Assembly: GCA_013397435.1 (NCBI GenBank)
Contig: VZRG01001621.1
Location: forward strand, 16,603 to 80,602
Direction of reading: 5' to 3'
From: Erythrocercus mccallii
Lineage: Eukaryota > Chordata > Aves > Passeriformes > Dicruridae
DNA: 64,000 nucleotides
The first letter of the stretch is position 1, and every line of letters starts with the position of its first letter. The notes under the pieces are model-generated. The model made no database searches, had not been told where the DNA came from, and saw only the letters and a program-made list of their open reading frames with translations. The position numbers and the translations under genes were made by a program. Below are positions 35,886 to 47,625 of the stretch, one piece after another.

Positions 35886-38416
35886 TGTACCTAAGGGAAA
35901 GAACAAATAAGTCATTGCAGTAAACAAACAGCCATTTTATCATAGCAGTTATTCAGGAACTTCTACTTTCTGCTCCACTAATTGTTTTAGGAAAGCATTT
36001 GCAACAGAATTGGTGAGCTGAGGAGAAAGGCACAACTAATAAGGTTGACATATTGGACTTTTAATATATTCAAGGCAGCTACAGTGAGGTGGGAATCTCT
36101 TGCTTATCTGAATGTTCTTGGAAACCATAATTTTATTTTAGCATGCCATATAACAAATCTCTGCTCATATTGTGCTGAAAACAAAGACCAGAGTTAGAAG
36201 CAAAGTCAGTTCAGAGTGGCAACAAGACTCATCAAAAATCACCCTGTCCTTTCCTCTTTTTCCTCATATTCCTTGTGGATATATTTCAGGTCATCCAACC
36301 CTATTAGCAAAAGGCAGTATTTCATCTTACACTCCTGCTCCAAAAAACACACCATCAGGCCCTTCCAAGAAGAGAAGCCATGAAATTACAAGGCTTGCAC
36401 AGGCACACACCCCCTTGCTCCAAGAAGGATAATGAGAGTTCTTCCATTCTGAGACTCCCAGGAGCTGTTTGTAACTATGTTGAAATAAGCCTCCTTATTT
36501 TAGCCTCCTTACTCACATCTCAAGCCTGACCAGTCACTGAAACATTTCAGCTGTGTGCCACAAACCAGAGCTGTATGCACACTTGGAAGCAGCCGGGCCA
36601 GTATCACTGCTCTATAGCTCAGCCAGGAGCTCACCCATCACCTATGTGTCCATCCTGAGCCTTGCTCACCTCTCCCTCAGCAATTCCCAGAAAGTTTGCC
36701 TCCCATGTCTTTACTCACAAAAAGAACAAAAAAGTTCCTGAGACTTGGAAGAACATAATGAGAAAAAAAATCCATTTCTTTGCGCACATTAGATATTGCA
36801 AACTCACAGATACATTACTGTTAGGACATTCCAAAGAATGAACAGAGTAGAGTATCCATACAGTTTTCTAACCCAAACTCTAATGTTAGGTCTACACAAC
36901 TCCATTCAAACTTTTTCTGTCCGTTTCTCATTCTCATACAGTTTACGGGTGCTCATTACACAGTTTCATCACACAGAGCTGCATACATCTGTATAAGAAA
37001 ATATTCATTAAGCTGAGGAGAAGCAAAACAAAGAAGGATGAAAAAACCAAGGTATTAGAAACAGACAGGGATATCTCAGGATGCACCACATTCCCTCTGT
37101 GGTACTTGGAAGTCTGCAGGAGCTAGTTCAGAGAGCAGTCTTGTGTGCAACCTCCATTCCTGGCTCTATAGCAATGCAGGCTGAGAATAATGTAGAAATA
37201 CAGCCCATACTGGACAAATTCACAAATCAGGAGCCTGAAGATAGATAGTCACAACATAAATAAAAATTTTTAATACGTGAAAATTAGAGGGGTCTTCACA
37301 CATTCTTTCAATTCCCTATCTTGCCTCACAAAGTGAAGTGGAAACACATTAGACTTGCCTGCAGCCATTTCTGCACATTTAAGAAACACCATCTACCCTC
37401 TCCAAATTTTTCCTTTAAGAGGATACCACAGTAGGGTAGCTTTCTGTAAATGTGATGTGGCTGTTATTTAAGGGTATTCTTTTGGGATGTGGGGTTTGCT
37501 GAGTTGTTTTGATTTTTTTTGGTGGAGATGTTTAGTAATGAATCATATAAGATGTAAGGGCACGTAAAAGCCTTTCCACAGTTAATAAATTTGCAAGATC
37601 AAGCTCAGCCATTAGAAAGCTGGCTCTGCTGCCAGTCTAGAAGCCTAGACCTATTGTGTTTCATTTCATGCATCACTGGCAGCCAGACTCTGTATCTGCA
37701 CTCTTTAGCGGCAATGTATGCACACTGATTAGTCGTCTTGACTGGGCCTGCTCTGCAGACAGGAAATTATTATTTAGAGCTGTAAAACATACAAGTTAAT
37801 CTGAGAGGAGTACAGCTAATTTTGAGATTGCAGTTTTTGATCTGCTGACCACAATCAAGCTTCAATACTCTTCCTTTGAGATCTACTATTTGACTGCCAC
37901 CACAGAATAAAGCCGGTAACACATAAATAAACCAGAGAACACAGCAAGGATGTGGTTATGAGTTACTCTGGCCCCAGCAGCAAAAGGAGGTTATAATCCT
38001 CCCTGTCACTGGTCAAATCAGTGCTGCTGATGTTTGGGATGCCTATTTTTAACTCAAATCAGTTCAATGACCCAATTTACTGCAGCCAGATAAACAGCTG
38101 TAATTGTCCAGTCATGAAGCATAGTGGGAAGCAGGGGCAAGAAGGAAACTTCTGAAACTTGTTTTATTATCAAAACCATTCCTGCATAAAGGTAATCCTG
38201 AGAAAGCCAAGATTTTCACCTTTTGAGGCCAGATGAGATTATACAGCTCCAATATGATCTCAGACTCTCACCAATCCTAATTCTCCTAGTGTTCTTTCTA
38301 AAACCAAGCTCAGTTCAGCTGCTGACTGGCAGATGCTCCCACTTGGGAGCAGCACTCCTCTAGCTACTCCCAAGCTATAGACTCTCCTTCAGGTCTCACT
38401 GCTCCCTTGCAAAGAG

Positions 38417-38463
38417 AGGAGCACCCAGTATTGGGCAAAGCAGGAAAATCCCTGGGTGCTCCT
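38417..38463. repeat. 12-bp perfect inverted repeat
   Basis: AGGAGCACCCAG (38417-38428) and CTGGGTGCTCCT (38452-38463) pair around a 23-nt loop. A second small hairpin, GCTCCCA/TGGGAGC, lies at 38335-38350. Confidence 0.75.
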
Positions 38464-41254
38464 GCTCACAGTGTCACAGTTTGTCTGTTGATAAACATCA
38501 CCTTCACAGGTGCTCAGTAAAGATTCTCAAATGAGCTTCAAATTCTCACCTTTCCTAAAAAAAAAACCACAGCGGAGAAACATGGCCTACTCTGGAAATT
38601 ACTGCCAGAGACAGATACAAGAGACAATTCTTTCTGTGCAAGAGAACAAGTTGGAGATCTATAGCAAGGAGGAAGGAAAACAGCAAAAACTAAATTACTA
38701 AACTCGGGCAAAATCCCATGCTACAGCTGCTATTTGTTACCTCTTAGGACCAAACTAATTGGAGAAATAAGCCAGTTTTACAAACAATTTTAGTAAGGGC
38801 CTCACCACATGGTTAGAATAAAAGGAGAATTTCTTCACGTAACAGAGAGAGATTGCAGGAATAAGGAGTATTTTAAAAGGGAAAATTCAAAATATTTCCT
38901 GCAGAAGCCAGGAAAGAAAGCAAAGACTGAACATCACTCAGTAAGACTCACTCTTCCTTCATCTCAAACTCCAGTGCACTGAGAAGGAAGCAGAACATTT
39001 TCTTGCCATGGTCCACTATCAGAATTAGTATACAAAAAAAAATAAAAAAGCAAGTCCTGCTTGTTAAAATGTCAACTCTTCTACCCTACCCAATGGTTGC
39101 CAAGCCTTCATGTAAGATGAACAGCAAAGCTGCAAATAAACTGCTTATATCTTACATATAGAAGAGACTTCTAGCAAAACAACAAACTGGTTCCAGTATT
39201 ACTCCAGATTCTTACAGAGGGAGCTGGTGTGTTCCTGCAGGAATGCTGGAATTATGACAACTGACATGAAATAGATGCTACACTGTGAAATGGACACATG
39301 TGCCCAAAGAAAGTATGAGTCACAAAAAAAGATGTGAGATCACCCAAGAGATTTAATCACTAGTGGTGTGACCACCAATGGGTCACACAAAGCAGAAGAA
39401 ACAGCAACACAGAGCTTTTTTGTGTGTGTGTGATTGAAGAGGCTCTGGAAAAGAGCTGCAGCATTTGAGGGCTTCAGCCATTTTTTATTTAACTATTTTT
39501 TTCTATGTAAACTTTCACAATGAAGACAAATATGCTCTGGTGTTCTATAACAACCTCATTTACCTTACTAAAGTGAAAAGAAAGAGAAGAAGGTTGTTTT
39601 CTCACTGCACCACCTGCTTCCAAGTGCTATGTCCTGATTTGGAAGCTCTGACTAGAGCTACTGACTGCTCAGATTTGCACTTCTGCCTTAAGCTGTCTGT
39701 GCCTTTCACCTCAGGCAAGCTGGTCCAAAGCTTCTCAGGGCTGGTGCCTATTCCTCTGCACTCAAAGCTGTTCTCTCCTTCTCACTTCCAACACTTACAC
39801 TGGCAAAAGCTGAGAGAAACAGCAGGAGTGGGAAACACAATCAATCTCCACCAGACTGTCTCGCCTTCCCAGAAGACATAAAGCGGGACAGATACAGGCT
39901 GAGCACTCCAGGGTTTTCAGGCATTTGGAATCACCAGCTGGGCTTACTGTTCGCTCACCACAGCCAATTCTAATACTCTGAGGGATACGTGGAGCTCTGC
40001 CCCTGGAAAAGGAAGTATACAATACACTGCTCTGGACAGGCAGAGAAACACTCCACCTGCTTTGCTCACCTCTCTCCATAAGAATAAAATTTATGCTAAG
40101 GCAAGCCCAAAAAAACTTGTGACAGAGCAAAAAGAGTTTGTAAAAGAAGCAACGCTTCCCTAAGTTCTTTAGAAAATAGTGGTCTGTGGAGGATTGACCA
40201 TTGGGATGATTATCTAAAAATAAAACAACCCCACAACCTTAAAATACATTAGTTTTTCAAAGGAACATAAACAAAGGCAATACTAAAAAAATAGCTTGGC
40301 TGCCCTTAACACAGGCAGAATGTAAAGCTATATACAAGCACTTACCAGATGTGTACTTTGCTGTGAAAATAAAGGGAGACTAAGGCAAGCCATCAACAAT
40401 ACCTGCTTCCTTAACATGTTTCAAGAACCAAAAAGAGCAGGCTCAGGGGAGAAGAGGGATTAAATACTTTGAAAAAAATCAACAGTGTGCATACTTCAAA
40501 GCTACAACGGCTGCTTCAGCAATAACTGTGCTGCTGGTTCTAGAGAGGCAGCAGAAACCAGAGGCCTTTAAAACCCACAGGCAGTAACATCGCCAAAAAG
40601 AAGTGACAGGCTATCTCTAACCCTATGTCTCTCTTGTGGGATCCTAATAAAATATCAACACCTTGTAGCCACCTGTAAGGACATAGGGATCAGCAATATG
40701 CAATAAAACACACGTCTACATATCCCTCCCCATACCCCACCACCACCAGTACGGTTCTAAAGTGAGAACAGACCAAGCCAGAAATGAACCACAGATCAAG
40801 ATCAAACACACTCAAAAGATGGAGGAGACAGGCTCTGGGCACAGCTTATCAGAACGTGCTGTCTCCTCTGACAGAGGAAAGTCACATCCACAACTTGGTT
40901 AACCACTAGAAATCACCCCAAATTGCTCCCTGGGAGTAATTTCTTACATGTAATACTTTCTACCATGTTTACCTGGACAAACATTTTCCCATGGTCAAAT
41001 CTGTTAGCATGTTCGAGTCATACCTTGATTGTTCTGGAGGCTTGCCTAGAGGCTATCCCAAAAAAATATCATAATTAAATCCTCCAAGGGAAAAAATGAG
41101 AACAATATTAAAAGCTAATTATAACACCTTGCCCTCCACAGATAAAGCACGCTCCTATGAGTTTACCAGCTGCAAAACCAGAAAGTGTATTTAAAAAAAA
41201 AGACAAAACATGTCATTGCATAGGCTCTTCCTGTTCAGGGGCAGGATAAGGCAG

Positions 41255-41272
41255 TGTGTGCACACACACAGA
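41255..41272. repeat. Short alternating purine-pyrimidine tract
   Basis: GTGTGTGCACACACACA is a small (CA/TG) microsatellite with a self-complementary centre. Confidence 0.6.
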
Positions 41273-43560
41273 TGTAGACACTGAATCTAAAGCTAGAAAT
41301 TGCTCAAATGCAGCATAGGAGACTACACACAAGTCCTATTATTACATAGCATACAATCATTCTGCCCTGTGTTGACATTCATGGGAGGGGATGAAATTTG
41401 GTCCTTCAGCAGAGCACACAAGAGGTAACTATCCTGGATAAGAGAGCAGGATGCATTTCCAGCAGTGAGATGAGAGGTTCACCACAGCCCCTGCACTAAT
41501 CCAACTTTGGTAAGTTAAGAGGATGAAAAGTCTATTTTTATTTTTTAATTAACCATCTTCTACAGTGTTATTAAGCAGCAATCAAAGATGCAGATGCTAC
41601 TGATTTGACTGGTAAGAAAGTGCACTGTGCTGAATATTAAGGAACTCTGCCCCTATAAATAAGTCTAATCACCATCTGAAGGCTGGAAGGCAGTGATGAA
41701 AGAAAGCATTACTAAGACCCTAATTAGGCTCTGTAGCAGGCTGTACTCCACCAGGGTGCTCGTGTTACTAGATGTCTCTTATAGTAGCACCCTCAAACTC
41801 CACTGTAAACCTTCCTGCTTTGGTCTCAAGACCTCTAGTAGCTATTTCAGGCAAGAGTGGGGTTTCTCCGTTTTTGGAGTGCTTGGCTTCAGCTGGGATT
41901 TTGCCTCTCAGTGCTATTTCTGGAACAAAACAACTCCAGATTTCAGCTGTCCCACCTTGCCCACTTTCAAGGAGTGAATTAAACTGAGGAGCTGGGGCTC
42001 CCCAGACACAGAAACTGGCAACAGGTGCAGGAAAGTGAAAAGCTTGAGAAGCCATCATTCTCCCTCCCTCTCGGCAGCCAGAGCACACCATGGCCCAATC
42101 TACACCATAAGGTTACTTTAGCCACAGCTGCAAAAACCACTTCTGCTCCTGTCCTCCAGCTTTAGAGGACACTTACTCAACCTCAATCTTTCAGGCTATC
42201 CTTATGGTATAGCATTACCTCAGAAAAACACCAGCAACAAAAAGCCCATGTAGAAAATGACTCCTACAAGGCATCTCCCACTCCCATAACTGCTCATACC
42301 TGAACAGCCAAAACCTTTTTCAAAAGGAGTCAGTCTCACATCACACCATGGCCCTGCAGAAGCAGTAGAGCACTGAGAAGCCTGACAGTCAGTAGGATTA
42401 CCTGAAGAAAAGCACTGGCCTGTCAAAAATCTGCTTCTGAAAGTGTGAGCCCAGGATTTAAGGCACCTCCTTCTCAAGAATCCAGAGCCTGTTAAAAAAA
42501 CCTTTGGCTCAGATACTTTGCTTTAAAAGAAATAGTAGCTGTGGCAGCTACCATAGGTGAAATCTGGAGACTCCCCCTTACCCTAAAAACTACTCAGAGC
42601 CACTTAGATTTGTTGGTTTGTCACATACTGCCGTATTCCACTTAGGCTTAAGAATCAAAATTTGAGATCTCAGAGCCCAGCTTTACCATAGCATGTCCTT
42701 GGCAAAATACCAGACATTTAAAGATGGATTAGATAAACAAATTATACTGACTCTCCAGAAGAGAGAATGCTATTACAATAATTTACTATTTTTTAAAGAG
42801 AATCTGAAAAGTAGAGACTTAAATGAATTTGGAGGTGCACTTCAATCCTGCCAGCTCCATAAGCTAAGGACCCCCTCTAAGCCACTACTGTCTTTAGGAC
42901 TATCCTTCCCCTCAACACAGAGCTCTGTTTTGTGAAACACAGGCTGCGTCCCTCACTGCAACACCTTGCTGAGAAAGCCCTGTCCTCTAAGCACAGGCTG
43001 AAACTGATTTCCTCCAGCTGGATACATAAAGCTCATTTTGACAGACAGATGTTGATTTCTGAAGTTAATCAGATAATCCCCTCTGCAACTGCCACCTTTG
43101 GCTCTCACCAGTAATGGCAACAGTCAGATGCTGTAATGAACAATTGATCTGATTCCAGGGCAGCATGTACAACTGACCACAAATGCTCTACTAATTGCCT
43201 GCCTTCCCTTCCTATCATTATTTATTACAAAGGAAGCCTAAACAAATAGCTTAGCTACACCTACTAGACAGACATCATAACTAAAGTTAAGAATCCCATC
43301 CCAAACGTCCAGACACAGCTCTTTCTTTGATTTCCTAAATGAAGGCACTTCGGTTTTGTATGCCTGAAGTACACAGAAGCCACTGGCTATGCAAAGTCCT
43401 CTAGAGAGCCATTTCTCTGTGGTAAGTTCTCTTAAACAATGGAATTCCAAAACCAGGCTAATCAGAATGATGACACAGAGTTTCCTGCAGAATGTCTGGA
43501 GCTTCTCATTCTCACTATCAAACCACAGCAATACTCACTTCCAGAAACACACCATGTAGA

Positions 43561-43970
43561 AAAGAAAAGAGGAAAGGAAGGAAAGGAGAAAAGAAGGAAG
43601 AGGAGNNNNNNNNNNNNNNNNNNNNNNNNNNNNNNNNNNNNNNNNNNNNNNNNNNNNNNNNNNNNNNNNNNNNNNNNNNNNNNNNNNNNNNNNNNNNNNN
43701 NNNNNNNNNNNNNNNNNNNNNNNNNNNNNNNNNNNNNNNNNNNNNNNNNNNNNNNNNNNNNNNNNNNNNNNNNNNNNNNNNNNNNNNNNNNNNNNNNNNN
43801 NNNNNNNNNNNNNNNNNNNNNNNNNNNNNNNNNNNNNNNNNNNNNNNNNNNNNNNNNNNNNNNNNNNNNNNNNNNNNNNNNNNNNNNNNNNNNNNNNNNN
43901 NNNNNNNNAGGGGGAAGGAGGGGGAAGGAGGGGGAAGGAGGGGGAAGGAGGGGGAAGGAGGGGGAAGGAT
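43561..43970. repeat. Polypurine tandem repeat interrupted by assembly gap
   Basis: The left flank is an AAGG/AAAG-rich purine run (43561-43605). The right flank is about six copies of the 10-bp unit GGGGAAGGAG (43909-43970). Both sides are purine-only on the plus strand. Long frames across this gap are artefacts of N. Confidence 0.9.
43606..43908. other. Assembly gap (303 N)
   Basis: Unresolved bases inside the polypurine repeat; the true length is unknown. Confidence 1.
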
Positions 43971-45616
43971 CCAGTTAGCTTTTCCCTCTAATTTTCTGAT
44001 GGAAAATCAGCTCCACCCTCCTGCAGATCGACCTTAGCTGCAGATGTAACCACTGCCATATCTCACTGCCAAGAACCATAACTCCCAATGTCCTGGTTTT
44101 CACCTCCACATTCAGTACCCTCTGGTCCAAAATTCTGAAGTTTTACAGTCCCCAGGCTCCACATGCCGTATTACAACAAAGCCTTAGACATTCAGTTAAG
44201 GAAACAACCAAATCAAACCAGAAACCAGATCAGTTCCTGCCTCTTTTATACATTCAAAAGCAAAGGCAATGCTTGCATTTCTAGATGATAGGAGGGGAAC
44301 TCACTAAATAAGGAATGTCTTCAAGTCTGTTCACATTTGCTAGAAGGAATATCCCTACAGAGTGGCCCGATTGACAGGAGTCGATGAAAAGCTGGGTCAC
44401 ATAAATTACATCTGAATGGACTATTTTCTGGGAAAGGTTATCTTGTGAAGGGGTCTAAGCAGAGCTGATTAGCTACAGAAATTGCTTTTCTGAGTGATAA
44501 AAATGATTCCCTTCAATCTCTTACACCACAGCCATGGGACACATAACAATTTCAGACATAATCCTCTTCTTCCCCTGCATATTACCTTTAATCTAAAAAA
44601 AAGTTATTTAAAAAAAAAATCTGCCTTGCTTTCAAGATTACTTCAATACTAATTTTTCCCCAGCCCTAAATTTCTACCCTTCCCTTTCACTCGTCAAGCT
44701 GAGCTTGACCTGACCACAGTCACCTGATATTACCCAGAAGCCAGATTGCAGAGTAGCTCCCAGGAATTATCTGCTTTAAGTTTTCTGGCCCATGAACTCC
44801 CGAGCTGAGAGGAGAACAGCGCTTTGTATCTGAAGGAAAGAAGATTTAAAACTCAGTTTAAATATCTGGAGTGTTAGAAGAAGGACAGATGTTAAGAATA
44901 GCAGCCTGTGCTGCTCTGGGAGTGCCTCAGGCACTCCTCTGCCTCAGGGCTCTGGAGGTGTGGCTGCTTCTCCCCCATTCACAGCATCCCAGGAATACAG
45001 AGATATATCAGGCAGCCTCTACATCCCAGCTTTACTTCCCAGGCAGGACAAACATAATGAAATATCAGGAGAACTTATCAGCCAACCTTCCTAAAATAAA
45101 GTCTAAGCAAGGGACAGTTGACTGGAGCACCTCTGATTACCAGAGAACTGTCATGTAGAAAAGCCACTACAAGGACATGCCAAGGCCACTTTACTTCCAG
45201 GCCTTGCCTCTGGCAAGAGCAACACTCTCCGCTCCGCTTCCTTTCACTGCTCCAGGAAGGCTCTGTATTTCAGGGAACTGCCAAAAAACGGGGGCAGTTC
45301 TGGCTTCTACCTCATCTACTCCAGGATAGGTCAGCCCAGTCTGCAAATCATGGCCAGCAACACCAGCCACACAACCTCCATGAAATAAAGGTCATTCCAG
45401 GCAAACTCCCAGCTGGCATTTGCCTCTATCACGTGAAATGCCACAACCACTGTCAGCACTGTCCCACACTCCTTGTTGGAAGCTGCACTGTGACTTGCAG
45501 AGAGTCAAGAACTAGTCTCCTCTGCACAGGGATAAAGACCCTCCTCTTTGGAAAGCGGTTTTTGGGAAAATCCAGGTGCTATTCAACCATTCAATATCTC
45601 GACCACATTTAATAAC

Positions 45617-45699
45617 CAAAAAAAGAAAAAACAAACAAACAAACAAACAAAACCCCACCAAAACACAATAACCCCACAAACAAACAAAAAACAAAAAGG
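45617..45699. repeat. A-rich (AAAC)n tract
   Basis: A run of AAAC/AAAAC units follows a 164-codon plus-strand open frame (45118-45612) that resembles no family I know. It may be a simple repeat or a degenerate retroposon tail. Confidence 0.6.
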
Positions 45700-46330
45700 A
45701 GGGGGGAAACCTTATCACAGGATTTCATGCTGATTACCAAAATAAATATTATCAATGACCATTACTGCTGGACATGAATTCACAACCATCAGCATCCTTT
45801 CTTCATGTGCCCAGCTAGGTCTAGTAGTCCTGTGGTCTTTTTACTGCTGGCCAACTCATTCTTTATTTCGAACACAGAAAATGGTTATTTCAATAATTGC
45901 AATTATCATATCAGCATTTGGGTTCACTTGCAAACACTGACAATATGTTTTTATTTGACAAATCATTACAACCAGTACAACTACTGGCCTGGGAGTTGGA
46001 ATAGTTGGAACAGTACAAAACACCCAAACACCATCACAAGCCATTAGTCGACTTTCTGAGGAAAAGTCACATAACGCACAACACAAGAGTCCCATGTCTC
46101 TCTCAGACACCTCCTTCTCTTTTTTTGTTCCTCCTTTCAGGCTGCAGCATCTCCTGTCTGTCCCTACAGGGTACCTGATCTACGCTGAAAAGAGGCATTG
46201 CCATTCCCTGAAACGCTGTGTGGAGCTCAGGAGTCCTGTATGTCACTGCCAACTTGAGGATTCCATGCTCCATGCCTGCCTGGCAGATCTCCCAATTCAT
46301 GTCATGGCTCAGCACCGAAGCGCCACATAA

Positions 46331-46715
46331 CAACCACAGAATGGCTCAGGCTGGAAGGGACCTCACTGGGTCATCTGGTCCAACCCCTTGCTCAAGCAGA
46401 GTTATCCTAGAGCACCCAGCACAGGACTGCACCCAAACGGTCCTTGAATATCCAGTGAGGGAGACTCCACAACTTGTCTGGGAAATCTTTTTTGGAGGCT
46501 GAACAGACTCAGCTCCCTCAGCCTGCCCTGACAAGAGAGATACTCCAGACCCTTAATCAACTTTGTCGCTCTCTGCTGGAGCTCCATGAGTCATATGCCC
46601 TGAGGAGTCCAGAAATAGACAGAGCACTCCAGGTGTGGCCTCACCAACACTGGGCAGAGGGGCAGGATCACATTACCTCGACCTGCAGGCAATACTTTTC
46701 CTAACGCACCCAAGA
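46331..46715 (-). mobile_element. CR1 LINE 3' fragment
   Basis: CACAGAATGGCTCAGGCTGG, AAGGGACCTCACTGGGTCAT and later GCAGAGGGGCAGGATCAC match the reverse complement of the CR1 3' region. It abuts the WASHC1 CpG island. Confidence 0.9.
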
Positions 46716-46759
46716 CAAGAAGTGCAACGAACCATTTTCCAACCCTGCTGTCCCTTCCA

Positions 46760-47170
46760 AGAGGCGCTGCTCACTCTCCTGCCCAACAGCTGGCGGGGCT
46801 CCCGACGGGCAGCGCCTGTGGCCCCCGGACGTGACAGGCCGCAGTCCCAGCACAGCCCCCCGCGGAGGCCCCGCTCGGGAGGGTACCCACGGAGCCGCGG
46901 CTGCTCTCCGGAGCCGTTCCCGGAGCTGTTCCCCTGCACCGCCGGCCGCGCCCGGCTCCCCGCGGCCCTCGCAGGGCTCTGAGGGGCCCGAGCTCGGCCC
47001 CGCCCCCGCGCGCGCTCCCCGCCGCGCCGCGCGCCCCTCACCTGCCGCCCGCGGCCACGCCCCCGCGCCCCTCGCCGCTTCCGCCCTCACGGGCGCGTCA
47101 CTTCCGCCTGGCCAGGGCGCCCCACTGGGGCCGCCGCCCGAGAGGAAGTGACAGAGTGGGCGGGATGTCC
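46760..47170. promoter_or_regulatory. WASHC1: CpG island, WASHC1 promoter
   Basis: Very GC- and CpG-rich DNA, unlike anything else in the window. ETS-type CGGAAGTG on the minus strand (47099-47106) overlaps a TGACGC half-CRE. A further CCGCTTCCGCC lies at 47075-47085 and GGAAGTGA on the plus strand at 47144-47151. There is no TATA box, as usual for housekeeping promoters. Confidence 0.75.
47042..47095 (-). other. WASHC1: Inferred non-coding exon 1 of WASHC1
   Basis: GGCGGCAG/GTGAGG on the minus strand is a strong splice donor just inside the ETS-site cluster, and coding exon 1 needs an upstream spliced 5' UTR. The transcription start is not determined; the outer border is approximate. Confidence 0.5.
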
Positions 47171-47625
47171 TGGGCTGGGAGGGGCTCCCAGGGACGGCCG
47201 AGCCCAGCTGCTGGCCCTGCGCAGGGCAGCCCCAGAGTCACAGCGTGTGCCTCAGAGCGTTGTGCAAACGCTCCTGGAGCTCTGGCAGGCTGGAGCTGTG
47301 CCCGCTGCCCTGGGGAGCTGTTCCAGTGCCCAGACACCCTCTGGGGGTAAAACCTTTCCCTGGAACCCAACCTGAACGTGCCCTGCCACAGCTTCAGGCC
47401 CTTCCCTCACTGTGAGTGCTGGCACTATCACCACAGACAGGAGATCAGTGCCTGCCCCCCTCTTCCCCCCTCAGGAAAGTTGAATATCACTGTGAGGTCT
47501 GCCCTCAGTCTCCTCCAGGCTGAACAGACCAAGTGCCTTCAGCTGCTCCTTACAGGCTTCCACTCCAGACTCTCACCATCCTTGTGGCCTTCCTTTGGAC
47601 ACTCTAATAGTGCCAGCCCGACTTC
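47170..47625 (-). mobile_element. CR1 LINE 3' fragment
   Basis: Text such as GGGGAGCTGTTCCAGTGCCC, CTCTGGGGGTAAAACCTTTC and CAGGCTGAACAGACCAAGTG matches a CR1 subfamily in reverse orientation. It starts directly beside the promoter island. Confidence 0.88.

Larger units (their letters stand above)
35891..47041 (-). other. WASHC1 5' intron (11.2 kb, inferred)
   Basis: The intron runs from the inferred non-coding exon to coding exon 1. It contains hairpins at 38335-38463, the polypurine repeat with the assembly gap, an A-rich tract at 45617-45699 and a CR1 at 46331-46715. No other gene is supported. Confidence 0.6.

Noticed and set aside
39465..39881. 138-codon plus-strand frame
   Set aside because: Low-complexity start and no conserved-looking segment; it is intronic and antisense to WASHC1.
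43439..44037. Two overlapping frames of about 180 codons across the N block
   Set aside because: Most of each frame is untranslated N; the rest is polypurine repeat coding for Gly/Arg/Lys/Glu. They are not genes.
45755..46110. Glycine-rich and hydrophobic short frames that at first recalled a viral membrane protein fragment
   Set aside because: The order of segments is wrong, frames are interrupted, and I could not name any family. No viral gene is claimed.
46673..47151. Several Arg/Ala/Gly-rich frames of 100-130 codons in the CpG island
   Set aside because: GC-rich DNA has few stop codons; composition alone explains these frames on both strands.
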